In this document: positions 25,699 to 37,251 of the stretch, one piece after another
Numbering within the stretch: the first letter of the stretch is position 1
Layout of the letters: the number at the start of each line of letters is the position of its first letter
From: Amblyornis subalaris
Lineage: Eukaryota > Chordata > Aves > Passeriformes > Ptilonorhynchidae
Length of the DNA stretch: 64,000 nt
NCBI GenBank assembly: GCA_018881555.1
Contig: JACAXG010000094.1
Location: 372,001-436,000 of the forward strand
Reading direction: 5' to 3'
Notes under the pieces: generated by a model
Seen by the model: only the letters and a program-made list of their open reading frames with translations
What the model was told of the DNA's origin: nothing
Database searches by the model: none
Program-made: the position numbers and the translations under genes

Positions 25699-26523
25699 AC
25701 ATCTAGGAAGTGACACAGACTTGCACTCACTTCCTCTCTTGCTCCCTGGCTCCCTGCTGACCACAAGCAGGAGAGGCTTCCCCTCTGACCCCCGGGCCAG
25801 GGGCCCACAGCCATAGGGGGCTGATGGGGGCAGCTGGCCTCACCCTCCACCAGTCCTGTGCCATTCCAGACCTGAGAGGAGCTGGTCTGATGCCATCTGG
25901 ACCAAGGCCAAACAGACAAGCAGCTAAGCTAAGCCAATCCAAGTTACGCAGAGAGAAAGCTGGGCCGAGAAGGCCGAGAAAAGGTCGAGAGAAGAAAAAG
26001 TGCTTCCCTTCGAAGGTGTATTGGTGAGATCAAAGGGTGACCTTGCTGTTGCAGACTAAGAAAAGTGCAGTATTTAATTAGCAGCCAAAAGACTTACTAA
26101 ACTTTGGATGGCTGCCAGTGCAGAGAAACAGAATGGGGGAGGAAGAGCCTTGGGTCCGGGGAAGCAAGCCTCATTACAGCTGCATTATCTTAGTGGGAGC
26201 ATGTAACTGTTATAAATACTTTTGTAGGCATTTTCTGCAAATATTAACCTCTTCTCTAAGCTAGAGAGAAAGAAAAGCAGCCACGTGAAAGACTAAATAT
26301 GGAGCCAGCAGCCAAACGGAAGAGAAGACAAGGAGTGGCAGGAAGTGCCAGAGAACCCATCTTTACCAGCGTCGAGATCCATCTTTTTTCTGTGAGCTGT
26401 GCTGTGTGATCTGGAGTAATACCAAACTAAATATCTTTTTAAATCACAATATGAGCCATGGGGGAGTGAGAATTTCAACAGCCTGAAATAAGAACATTTT
26501 TATGTTGTGTGCAGGTGAAATTT

Positions 26524-26555
26524 GCAGCCTTTGGAGCCTTTGCAGCCTTTGGAGA
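26524..26555 (+). repeat. 9/18-bp tandem tract inside LTR copy 2
   Basis: Alternating 9-mers GCAGCCTTT and GGAGCCTTT repeat, giving an 18-bp period. The tract sits at the edge of the segment absent from LTR copy 1, so slippage or recombination between units may explain the length difference. Confidence 0.75.
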
Positions 26556-26983
26556 TTATGAGTAAAGCAGGAGCCTGTTGCCTTTGATGCCTTTAGGCTG
26601 GAATGACTTACTCTTAAAATGTTTACTCCCAACAGACTTTTCTTGTGACCCACAAACTGCGAAGTGTATTGTGGGAGAGAGGATATACCCCTGGAAAAAA
26701 CCTGGGTGGGCTGTGGTGTTTCTGGAAGGTTTGGAACCATGCAGAAGACACTTCTTAGGGAACTGTCTTCCGTGGGATGGATCCCACTACGCTACAGAAA
26801 GAACTCTCTTTATCTCATAAAGTGGCAGTAAGAACTCTTGATCATAAGATCAGAATCTCATGTTTATGTCCTTTATGTGATCAGCAAGAAAGATTGGAAT
26901 GTATGGGAGGAGAATGATATTTGTATATTATGCCTTAATGTTTTCATTATTTTTTTTTCTTTCTATTCTTAGTAGAGTTAGTA

Positions 26984-26989
26984 AATAAA
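26984..26989 (+). promoter_or_regulatory. LTR polyadenylation signal AATAAA (copy 2)
   Basis: Same position as in copy 1, about 105 bp before the LTR end and preceded by a T-rich tract. Confidence 0.6.
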
Positions 26990-27093
26990 TCATTTAATCA
27001 TTTTTCAAGTTTGCAGCCTGTTTTTGCTGTCTCCTCTCCTCTAAAGAACTAAGTGTGGGGATCTGGAGTTTGCCTCCAGGTTAACCCTTGACA

Positions 27094-27182
27094 GCAACCT
27101 GATCTGATTTTGAGGTTAGCTCTGCTTTGAGTGGAAGGATGGATTAGATGTTCCTCAAAGATCCCTTCCAGCCAAATGGTTG
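27094..27182 (+). mobile_element. old CR1 LINE, 3' tail (continuation after LTR)
   Basis: After the duplicated GCAAC the CR1 3' end resumes: CTGATCTGATTTTGAGGTTA, GGAAGGATGGATTAGATGTT, then CTCAAAGATCCCTTCCAGCC. In CR1 these correspond to the 'GAGCAACCTGATCTAG...AGATGATCTCTGGAGGTCCCTTCCAACC' tail. Joining it to the segment ending at 25583 gives one continuous CR1 3' end once the LTR and one copy of the duplication are removed. Confidence 0.82.
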
Positions 27183-27357
27183 CAGGCCCAGCCTCACTCA
27201 TGTCAGGACCTAAATTTACAACTTTACTGTAGACATAAAAAGCATGGCTGAAGATTTTCCAAAATTATAGAGTTAATTAGACATTATATACAAAAGTCAC
27301 CTCTTTCACCCCAGGGAGTGAAAGTAGCTTACACTCCATGCAGTGCTTTTCTGGGGA
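27183..27357. other. short unique spacer between two CR1 copies
   Basis: No recognisable feature. It separates the old split CR1 from the next, better-preserved CR1 copy. Confidence 0.6.
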
Positions 27358-27705
27358 AACCTAACTGTGGCCTTTCAGTACTTAAAGGGGGCTTATAAAA
27401 AAAGTAGGGGAGAGACTTTTGATATGGGCGGGTAGTGATAGGACAAGGAGGAATGGTTTTAAACTGAAAGAAGAGGGATTTAGATTTGATGTTAAGAAGA
27501 AATGCTGTACTCAGAGGATATTGAGGCACTGGAACAAGCTTCCTAGCGAAGTTGTGAATGCCCCATCCTTGGAAGTTTTCAAGGCCAGACTGGGTGGGGC
27601 TTTGAGCAGCCTAATCTAGTGGGTAGCATTCCTGCCCGTGGCCAGGGAGTTGGAGTGAGATGATCTTTAAAGTCCCTTCCAACCCATACTGTTCTATGAT
27701 TCTAC
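27358..27705 (+). mobile_element. CR1 LINE 3' fragment, relatively well preserved
   Basis: This is a 5'-truncated CR1 of about 350 bp, the usual form for this LINE. It begins AACCTAACTGTGGCCTTTCA and TACTTAAAGGGGGCTTATAA. A frame at 27419-27619 preserves the C-terminus of the ORF2 protein, with recognisable stretches NGFKLKEEG, RHWNKLPSEVV and PSLEVFKARL, then a stop. The untranslated tail follows (AGATGATCTTTAAAGTCCCT, CCAACCCATACTGTTCTATG) and ends in the diagnostic TTCTATGATTCTA. It lacks the reverse-transcriptase and endonuclease domains and cannot move by itself. It is clearly less decayed than the CR1 just upstream. Confidence 0.93.
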
Positions 27706-30700
27706 ACATTTATATTAATCCTCTCCCTGAGCTGTTTCGAGGCTGACTGATTTCTGCAAATCCACTTATTCAAACCTGAAAATACATACTCACAAATCTG
27801 ACAGAAGCCACTCACCTATAGTTGCATATCTATAGCAACTGAGTGCGCAGCTAAAGAGTGATCATTCTTGAGGAAGCTGTGTTCCTATTCCACCTGAGCT
27901 TTCCAAATGCTAGCACATGTGCTCATCATCATCAATTTTGACCTCTGCTGGGTATCACTGAACAAATTCATAATATTACATACAATATCTAAATTTTATA
28001 TTTTCTGGGGCGTTTTTTAGGCTTTTAATCTGCTTCAGCAAAATTCTGAATTTCTGCATGAGTTCAGAATATGTAATTGACTGTAAATTTCAGTCAAATG
28101 CCAGCTGTCATCTCTAATAACTTATCAAGCACAACAGGCAGAGAACTTTTAACAACAAGCAAAAACACTGTCGGACTGAATTTATTTCCAGATGTGGAGA
28201 GAAAGGTTTTCACTTTTTCCTCCAACAGGACTGGTGCTCTAACGCCTTTCAGCATGATTTTTAAGACATTCATTTGTTACATAACATCCATCAATTATAA
28301 AATATATTTATGAGGTCTTGCTAGCAGTCGTTAACAGCAGTATTGTGGGATCATATTTACAAGGCCTAATGAAATGGGAGAGCAAGAGTAATTGGATTGA
28401 AATTGGTAAATGAAAACTCATTTCAGGGGAAAAAAGGTGTAAAATTGATGAGGTCTGACTTGTCATCAAATGGTGAGGATTAAATTAAGATTCAGTGAAG
28501 ACACATATAGTGCTTATTTTAAGTGTTTAATTGCTAGAATAACAAATGTTTCACAGAAATGCACAGTTAAGCATTAACCTCTTTCTCCTGCTAAATGGAA
28601 TCAGGCGGATAAATCTTTTCCTATGCTCCGACTATTTGTCCCACATTTTTATGTGAGCTTTTTTGTTTATTTGCATTTAAAATGGAAAGTAAAATTATTA
28701 TTAAAAAAAAAGAAGTTATTTTGGTGAATTTAAATCAGCTGGAAATACTTTATCTATATTTCTAAGAAAAAAACCAAATGCATTCCAGCTCATTCTCAGG
28801 GAAAAAGTTAGGCATTAGAAAAATTAGAATTATGAAAAGTTTGAGGTTTCTTCCCCTTTAAGACAAAGCATTTGCTAATAGTAAAATTTATTAACCAATG
28901 AGCTGAATTTGAAGGTCACCAGCTAGAACTATCTATCTCCGGTCAGAAAGAAAAATGGTTTCAGTGACATATATTGCATCAAAAGTTTAGGGTTTGTGTG
29001 GATCCGACAATAATTCTGTTTTGACTAATAATGCACTAGGGTCAGCAGGCGTTTTGCTTACTTTAATCTAAAAAACCCAAGAATCTTTTGCACTAGAAAT
29101 AAAAGTTTTCCATCATTTGACTGAAAGTATAAAATTGAATAACTGTAAATTGTTGAATTATGATGAATTCATGGTTTCACACAAGGCTAGGATGCTTTGC
29201 TTTTAGTAGGCTTACAACCTGTTTTCTCAGATGGCCACTCTCACCTCTCGTATAGATTACTCATCTGAGTTCCTTTCCTGCAGTACAGACCAGTAAAGGA
29301 AATAACAAGAAACCACTGTTTGGTGCATATTAGGGTAAGATGTAAGAAATGATCTGTAAACGCCTGATGAGCAACCTCAGTATTTTGTCTGTCTCTGGCC
29401 CCAAAATGGTTGTAATAAAACCATGAAAAAATAAAACCCAAACAGCTGAAGTAAGAAGTCCAGTTTACATTATCATAACAGCTTTGAATGGTGCAGAAGA
29501 CTAGTAGCTATAAGTAGTGCAAAGAGAAAATTCTGGTTTATCTAGCAAACTAACTGAAGTATTACTTCATCTTTTCCCAGAAAAAAGCAACAGTCAAAAA
29601 TTTTGTGTGGGCAGTATACTCCAACCACTGAACAGCATAATAGCAACAGCAGAATAAGGAGCAGAAATACATTTATTTTTGCTGCCTGGAGAGGGTCTTT
29701 ATAAAAGATGTCTTGCCTGTTAGGAGACATTATTTTAGAACAGGAAAGAACATATGCAATGACCTCAGAAGAAAATGAAGATTTTTTCCTGTCATTTGCA
29801 ATGCACTGGAGGACTGTGTCTTCTGTAGTATCTTGACAAGCGCCTCAGGTTTACTGTATAAGCTATTGCACAAAGCTGCCAAAAGGTGCAAAGGGCTGAC
29901 TGAAGACCTCTGTGGACGCTTGTGCCTTCTAGCGCATAGTAGGTCAGCTACATTCATTTTCTATAGAAAATTATTAATAGTCCTAGAAAGGACTGCTGTA
30001 ATCACATCACTCACAAAAAATCACTAGTCTGAACTGTCCAGCAAAAATCAGAATGTTTTTGCTTGTAGCTTCCACATTGAAGATAATTTTTTTTCCATAC
30101 AACATAACAGAACTCAATAGCTTGGTGGTTAAAATGGAGAGCTTATTTTAGAAAGACAGACTATCTTATTTTAAAGATGCCAGGTGACAAATTTACAACA
30201 TCCATTGGAAATCTGTTCTGATAGTCAATTACTCTCACTTAAAAAGTCACATCTTGTTTCCAAATTTAAGTTCAGCTTGAAGCTGAACTGTTGTAGATTT
30301 GCATCCTATAATGAAGTTTCTACAATACCAAAAATGTTCTCCCTTGTCTAAGGATTTTCATTTCTACCATGCTGATGTTGCTGTGAAAGGGGGGAAAAAA
30401 GAATGTGGAAAAGGCACACGTTTTGAGATGGGACACATTTTCTCAATGGGGAATCTGTAACACCAACTACTTTATTCCTGAAATACCAGTCTGCATTCTT
30501 GTGCTAACAACATAACGCTTGATCACTCTGGCCATGAAAGTCAGCTCAAAACACACTCAGAACTATGACAGCACTTTGCCAGGGATAACAAGGCACTTAC
30601 TTTGCATAGCCAAAACTCTGAAAATCTAACCCAGATGGTGCTACTGCGATGAGAGCAAACAGCCATGAAGGGGCAGCCGCTGTTTCTGGGAACTGAGGCA

Positions 30701-32570
30701 GGCGTCCTTGACACCAGCAGCCACCAGTGCTCATCAACATCTTCAACTGCTGTAAGCAGCAAGACTGAATTTTCACCTAATTATCAGTCCTATCTGTACC
30801 ATTTCTTTCACCACAGGCCCCATCTTACCTGTTGGGGAAAAAAATCAATCTTAATTTTGCTGCTAAGAAGCCTTGAGCCTTGATATATGACATTTTACTG
30901 TAGAAATCCAACTACCAGCACTAAAGGATGAAAGAAAACAAAATTCTCTTCCTAATTTACTAGCGATACACTAAGTACCTTAACTATATTACTACTGTGT
31001 TAGAAATACTGCCAAGTATACTGGATTATACTTCTCACAAGCTTGGTAGCGGATTATATAAATACCTCAGAATATTTACGCTGAAAAGTCCTTTTCAAGA
31101 TGCCTGGTTTTTTTTGAATGGTTGTTTCACATCTAAGTCTGTCAGCAAGATTGCAAAAACACAGGCAATGCCAACTTGTGTATTTGTTTAGATCATATTT
31201 AAACAATTTTTCTATGTTTATGCCTCTTCTGTTTTCAGATTAAAACAGTTGTTTCACTCAGTCAAATCATTACTAACCAATCATAACAAAGAACTAGTAG
31301 TGACGGACAAAATACCAGCAAGCTTACAAGTTGTTGGATTCCAAATTGAATGAAAGGAAGCACCTTGAGCACTATCCCATGCTGCAAGTTGACATGTCAT
31401 TCTGCAGCCTCTAGCCTGACCTTTTCTTAACATCAGCTGAAAAACAAAGAGACTATGCTGTTAGAGCAGCTGCTCTACCTCTAGGCAGGTAACAATATCA
31501 TCTTCTTGAATGACATCTATGTCACATTTGCAGCATGTCAGGAAGTCCTTAAAAATCTGCAGATCAAAACAGAGCAAGATTTTCATATTGACCTTGAGGT
31601 GATGATCAAATATGGTGACTTGCAAACTTCAGATCAGGATGTTTGTGGGGGCCAGCTGTGCAACAATGGATCTGTTAGAATTTTTTACTATGTCAGAGAT
31701 CCACTTATGTCCTAAGTGATACATGCATCCTATTTTCAACAAGGAAAGCAGAAAAAGCACGGCCAATCTTTGATTCTAATTCTGTTTCTGTAAATGTACT
31801 CATTTGTGTTGTTTTAAACATGATTGCTTCTTCATGGAGCTTCTCACAGCACCCTCCAATTATGACCTGTTTAACATAAATTTGTAAATATTTCTACCTA
31901 ATTTGTTTGAAATAACACCAACAATTATACTTAACAGTCAATGGACAGCTATATTCTGCACTGCTGAAACACTCTATTGCTATCTAGAAGCAGAGCTGGA
32001 GATTGACCATTTAATAACATTCCTTATTTTATTTATTTATATTTTGTTCAGTCCCTAATCTGAGGTAGTTCTTTACTTTTCCTGTCTTGATTTATTTTAT
32101 TAATAATTAGATACATTTAATATAAATGGAAACCAGAAATGTGGCAGTGAATAAGTCAGCACCAGCATTTGTGAAATATGTGCATTTCTGGAAAACAAAA
32201 ATTACATGCCCAAGAAAAAAAATGCTGGAATGATTAGGACTTGTATGATTCAACAGGCTTTAGCAAGCTACACCACTCCCTCATCTGAAGTAGCAATGTA
32301 ACCAAACAGAAGGGTTAGTGGTGCACAGCTGTTTCACCACCTAATGAAACTTGTAACTGCACACTCTAAATCGTGCTTAGCAGATCGGTCTTTTAGGAAT
32401 GAGAACCACAAAACCCAGTACTCAGAACAGTAAGCTCCTCAAGCAGAGGATAGTCAGGAAGAAAGGTTGCATTGTAAATGTGTTGCTTTCTTGAACACAT
32501 GGGCTTTTTCTGGTTATAGGAACGTTGGGTTTCATAATCCTCAGCTGTCTTCTGGAGCTGGACCCCTGAA
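27706..32570. other. unique AT-rich sequence, no gene seen
   Basis: No gene or transposon recognised. It contains a perfect small palindrome at 30269-30289. The frame at 31506-31715 (69 codons) reads rather protein-like but has no family I recognise and lies within chance expectation. Long A/T-rich runs with octamer-like ATTTGCAT (28669-28676) occur, which is not significant alone. Confidence 0.6.
30269..30289. repeat. 21-nt perfect palindrome
   Basis: AGTTCAGCTT and its exact reverse complement AAGCTGAACT flank a single central G. Spacing is too tight for an RNA hairpin without opening central pairs. It could be a dyad protein-binding site or chance. Confidence 0.8.
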
Positions 32571-32705
32571 GGCTCACAGAACCAGAGGACAGTTTAGACT
32601 GGAAAGGATCTCGGGAGGTCACTGAGTCTGACCTGCTGCTCATGATAAGGTTGATGCCTGAGGCAACCTCCTCGTTACACTCTGACTGAAATCTTTGCAT
32701 CTTCA
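32571..32705 (-). mobile_element. CR1 LINE 3' tail, reverse strand
   Basis: Read on the plus strand, CACAGAACCAGAGGACAGTT, GACTGGAAAGGATCTCGGGA and GGTCACTGAGTCTGACCTGC follow the reversed CR1 3' end ('TCACAGAATCACAGAATGGTTTGGGTTGGAAGGGACCTC..AGATCATCTAGTCCAACC'). It is a short truncated copy, moderately diverged, opposite in orientation to the other CR1 pieces here. The 94-codon reverse frame across it has no independent meaning. Confidence 0.75.
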
Positions 32706-35400
32706 CCTCCCATCACTGGGGTAAAATTTCATAAGTTAGGGAATTCTGTGTTCTTTCAGTCCTTTTTGTGTCTCAGTGCAAGTCAGTGTTTTTAACTGTT
32801 TTTCCATTCATTAAGCAATATGTAGAGGCTTAAAACTTCTCAGAAGTGAAAGGGAAAATTCAGGACTGTTCCAACATGGTCTAGGATGCAAAGAAGAAGG
32901 GTTCATAGTAGTTGTTTGAGGGGCTCTGTAGGGGAATGGAGGATAAACTGTGTCTCTTAAATGTTGTTAAGAGTATAGGAATACAGAAGATTGAAACTAG
33001 TTTTCAGAAGGGCTTCATGTATCTCTCAAATTTTTCCAATACATCTGGACATGATTTACAGTTTTTTTCTCTTTCTATTTTCATATCCAGTCTGTGCCAC
33101 TGAAAAAGTCTGTATCTTGAAGATGCCTTCAGATGTCATCCATGGATATGTAGGCAAGCATTTAGTGTGTAGAAAGAAGCTTAATGAAACTTTAATTGAT
33201 TAACATGGTCAAAGATGTGACAACCTAAGCATATCCAGATGATTCAAGCAGCTATGGAAATTTACTGGTGAAGGCATAGACACGTAACATCTAGCTCAAT
33301 TACATAGAATTGGATGACTATTCCTGATGTTACAACTTCAAGCACAAGACGAAGTCCTGCCCACTGGTTATCATAACTGACCTGATTTTTAGTAAGTTAG
33401 GAGGGTTTTTTGTTGCGTCAATTTCATGTATTCCATGCTCTTCACTTTCCATATTCTTTTTTTTCCCAATATGCTACCACAGTGTTCTTATACCATTCTG
33501 AGAAATATCAGGTAGAAAGGAAATGTAAGCAGTGAATACCACAGTGCTGGTTTCCATAGGTACAGTAGATATATGGAAATAAAAGGAATACAAAATAGAA
33601 GACCTGTTCACAGGCCGAGTGGATAATCTACATCATTCTAGATCTGAATACTGGAATTACGGTAGAGTCTGTGTAAAATATACATTTTTTGTTCTTTTTG
33701 ATAAGAGTTTATACTGTGAAGCCTCCATTATGAAAGGTCCAATCTGAATGAGGTCTTGAACTACATTATTTGAATAAGAGTAATTTCTTATGTTGACTCC
33801 AGACCACTATAGGGACTTTAAATACAGAGTATCAGCTGAGACTTTTCAAAGTGAAGCCAGACATTTTCCTGTGATGACAAAAGAAATCTGGGGGTAAATT
33901 AATTGCAGACAGTTTTATAAAGCTAAGGCCCAGTATATTAACAGCTCAGATTTTTAAAAATAACCACTTCAAGAGCAGTTAATAAGAGTTAATTAGATGT
34001 CAAAACCTGCAATTTAATATTAAGATTCCAGGAGGCAATTATTTGCATGAAATTACGTTTTTGTAAACCAACCAAAGAAGAATATGCAGGATGGGAAATT
34101 AACACCTATGGAAACATTCCATTAGGAAAAATCTATGTAATACAGTGAGCCTCCTAAAAAAAGTCAGCCCTACCTACAGGACAACACAACTTTAGAACTC
34201 ACTAATTCAAGATTTTTTTTCTCTTCTTCAGAAGGAGAGATCTTAAAATAAGAAAACTCTACACTACTGCCTTCATGATCGGAAAAAGAATGAAAACCGC
34301 CCCCTCACACAGTAGCCTTTTTGTAAAGATTGGATGAAAGCCGGGCCCTGGCAGTTTAGGATGGGAAAAAAAATTAATTGTGTACTGAGACATGAGACAG
34401 TAATAACTCACACAGGCTTCATTGCTTTATGCCAGACAAAATAAAAATGAAGCCAAGTAAGGGAGAGCTGCTGATGAAACTAATGCCATCCATTTTTTCC
34501 CCACCAATTTGAAAGACCAGAAAGAGGTGAATAAAAACCTTAGATATAAGATTATTCCTTTCATTCTCCCAATGGCAGATCCAACTAATATGAAAAAGAA
34601 ATGAAATTAATGCTGCTAGGAGATGTTATTTTGGTCAGATGAGCACACAGATCTGGGCTGGATAATCAAAGTGAGGTTCTTTGTCTAGGAAAAAAAAAGA
34701 AATCAAAAGTGTGATTTTTGTGTAATCCACAGAAAGCTACTGTCGTCTCAGAGCCAGGTGAAATTGAAGAGGAAAAAGACAATTATGGGAAAAATAGATA
34801 ACATTTGCTAGCAAGATTATGCCATTCAAGAAGTTTTTTTCAAGACACATACACAAGTATCCTCTTGTTGATATTTCAGACTTGCTATTTTTTTAACCTA
34901 AAATAGATGTTTCAGATCTGCTATTAGTACAAGAAAAATCATAAGAAAAACAAGCTTGTTAAATCCAGCTTATGCTCATGTGGTTTTAAAAATTGTATTA
35001 TTAATATATGTATGATCCCAGTGTCTTTAGCATTGCAGCTGATGTGACTGAAAGGGAAATCTGCCAGGAGTTTGTAGTAAAATAAAACTGACTAGGCTAA
35101 ATATATTGCCCTTGATGGCAAAAATGCAGCACAAATTTATAAAATTTATCTGTTTCATTTTGAATGCAATTGAATGGACATCTCATAGTTTAAACTTCCA
35201 ATCAAATTCTTGCCATTCTGTTCAAACAATGACACATTTCTACATCTGTATCTATAAATCTCTATAACCTTTTCTAAGATGAAGTCACTAAGATGAAGCT
35301 TTAAATTTACTGAACAGAGGTACACTTTGTACCCAAATTTCATTCATTCTCTTTGCAAAATATTTGCATGTAGACATATTTCAAGTGTGCACAGATATGT

Positions 35401-35413
35401 ACACACACACACA
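35401..35413 (+). repeat. (AC)6 microsatellite
   Basis: Six AC units plus A, following GT. It is short and perfect. Confidence 0.85.
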
Positions 35414-36189
35414 TAGAAATCCATTTAGTGCTATTCAAGAACAGATTTAAATATGTTATAGTTGTACTTTTATGACTTGTACAACCTTCAAAGAGCAGAA
35501 TTCTTTCATCTACAGTCAAGATCCATGAAAAGGCATAAAAGATTCCTAAAATGACTAGTACCAGTACTGTGTACGTCTGTACTGAATTAAAAAAGCAAAA
35601 CATTAGAAACTTGTTTTGAAAAATAATCCTATAAGACATGCAATATATTTCTAAAGGGATAACAGTACAGATATATTTATTTTTGAAATGTTCCTAATAC
35701 TTCCCTGAGTACTTACCTTACTAGTGTAATCAAACTACTATTTACAAGGAAACATCATATCTTTGTATCCTTCCTGAAATAGTTCTTGAAGTATATTTTG
35801 AAGGTAAATGTAGTAGGGTTGGAGCTGTGGTCTCATTTAAGAATTATAAACTGGCATTCATATGCCTCACTCAGAACCATACACAGATCCAACATTTTCA
35901 GAGTCTCTTCAGTGACGACTTTTTAGCAACTTAAGTTCCTTCCAACTTGTGCTGAAAAGCATACAGTGAGCTAGTGAAAAACAACATGAAGTTCTAGGAA
36001 GCCCTTTACTACTTTTTAAGTGGTTGCAGGGAATTAGATATCTAAAGGTAATAAAGTGAGTTGGAAAAAAAATTCTAAATAAAAATTTATGTGATAGAGA
36101 AGGAAATATTGGAATGTTGGTTTTAAACATCTTAAGGGAAAAATGAGCATCCAATGGAATTCTGACAAAAAATCTGATATTGTTAAATT

Positions 36190-36215
36190 GTTAATAGTTA
36201 TAGTTAATAGTTATA
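36190..36215 (+). repeat. 13-bp tandem doublet
   Basis: GTTAATAGTTATA occurs twice in exact tandem, followed by shorter decayed GTTAAATA units to about 36230. Confidence 0.85.
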
Positions 36216-37251
36216 GTTAAATAGTTAAATAAAATTTCATTACTTGTGACTGCTTAGGTAGATCCAAACGAGATCTAAAAATAATATATTTTAAACCAGG
36301 CTGGCTCTCAATTTTTCATTCAGTACCTGAATACATATGCTTGTGTATCTGTAACTTAGAGACACTAACTATCTCTTCATGAGCTCAGAGCTCTCCCTCA
36401 GTAGTTCTATGAATGGGCTAAGGCTGCACAGTGACAGCTTTGCAGGAAGCTGGCGTTTGGCTTTCCATAAATATCTCTTGCTTGTGTCACGGTTTCACCT
36501 GGAAATTCTTCGATCACATCAGATCAGAATATACCCCTGATGGATGCAACATGTAAATCAGTAGTTCACAAAATGGCCTGCATTTCCTGAAGCAAATATA
36601 AATATTACTGCTGACAACTGCTGTAAACCCAACTGAATATGCCTTCAGGTGTGCTCTGCAGAAGCCCTCAGAATATTTATTTAAATGTTGCTATTTCCCT
36701 GTCAACTTTTTCATTTGTATGTTTTAGCAAAGCCCATAAAATCTTACCACAGCCATCTGAAGCCCTTGAATGAATGTTTAAATGTCCTTTTAGCAGTATT
36801 CACCCAGCTCTCATTTCAATACACCTGAAAACCTGACAGGATATACAAAAATGAGGTTCCATGTTGTTTATTACTTTTGCTTTTAAATACGCCAGTTAAA
36901 GAAATTCTTACACCAGAACCTCACCTTTTAGATACCCCGCCAGGGTTTGATATTTCCAGTTTTTATAAGGTGAAAAGATTTTCTTAAATCTTTCTGCAGC
37001 TGCAGCATTTCTAACCAAGTGTAAGAGCAAACAAAGGTGCGAATACAGAAACTTTATGAGCCCTATAGTCCCTGGCTGTGTAATTAAATGGAAATACCTC
37101 TGAGTTTCAAGGACACCTGTTGCACTCTCCTCCAATATTGCTGTTTCCACTGGTTTTCAAAATGGAAATAGATGGTCAGGGGTCTCTGTGTCATGTGGCA
37201 CAACGTTTCTTAATGCCAGAACTAGATTTTGTCTTGCAGCACTGTGCAGTA

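Larger units (their letters stand above)
25584..27093 (+). mobile_element. solo LTR of an endogenous retrovirus, long family, copy 2
   Basis: A full-length solo LTR of about 1.51 kb begins TGTCACGGTTTGAC and ends AACCCTTGACA, with 5-bp inverted ends TGTCA/TGACA. A perfect 5-bp target duplication GCAAC flanks it (25579-25583 and 27094-27098). A TATA-like TATAAAAA lies at 25691-25698 and AATAAA at 26984-26989. It aligns with 9347-10709 but has about 100 extra bases around 26447-26547, including a 9/18-bp tandem tract, and other smaller indels. There are no viral genes inside or beside it. Its different duplication and host flanks show it is not the second LTR of the same provirus. Open frames within it are incidental. 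Confidence 0.92.
32706..37251. other. unique AT-rich sequence, no gene seen
   Basis: No gene or clear transposon. It includes an AC microsatellite (35401-35413), a 13-bp tandem doublet (36190-36215), and an isolated 18-bp match to the long-LTR start at 36485-36502. The stretch 33890-34110 is rich in TTAATTA/ATTTGCAT-type motifs and might be a conserved non-coding element, which cannot be judged from one sequence. Confidence 0.6.

Noticed and set aside
9347..27093. Interpretation of the two long LTRs as ends of one 17.7-kb provirus
   Set aside because: Each has its own different target duplication, and the intervening sequence contains host DNA and unrelated repeats rather than viral genes.
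31506..31715. 69-codon frame with protein-like residue mix
   Set aside because: Too short, no recognised family, no splice or promoter context.
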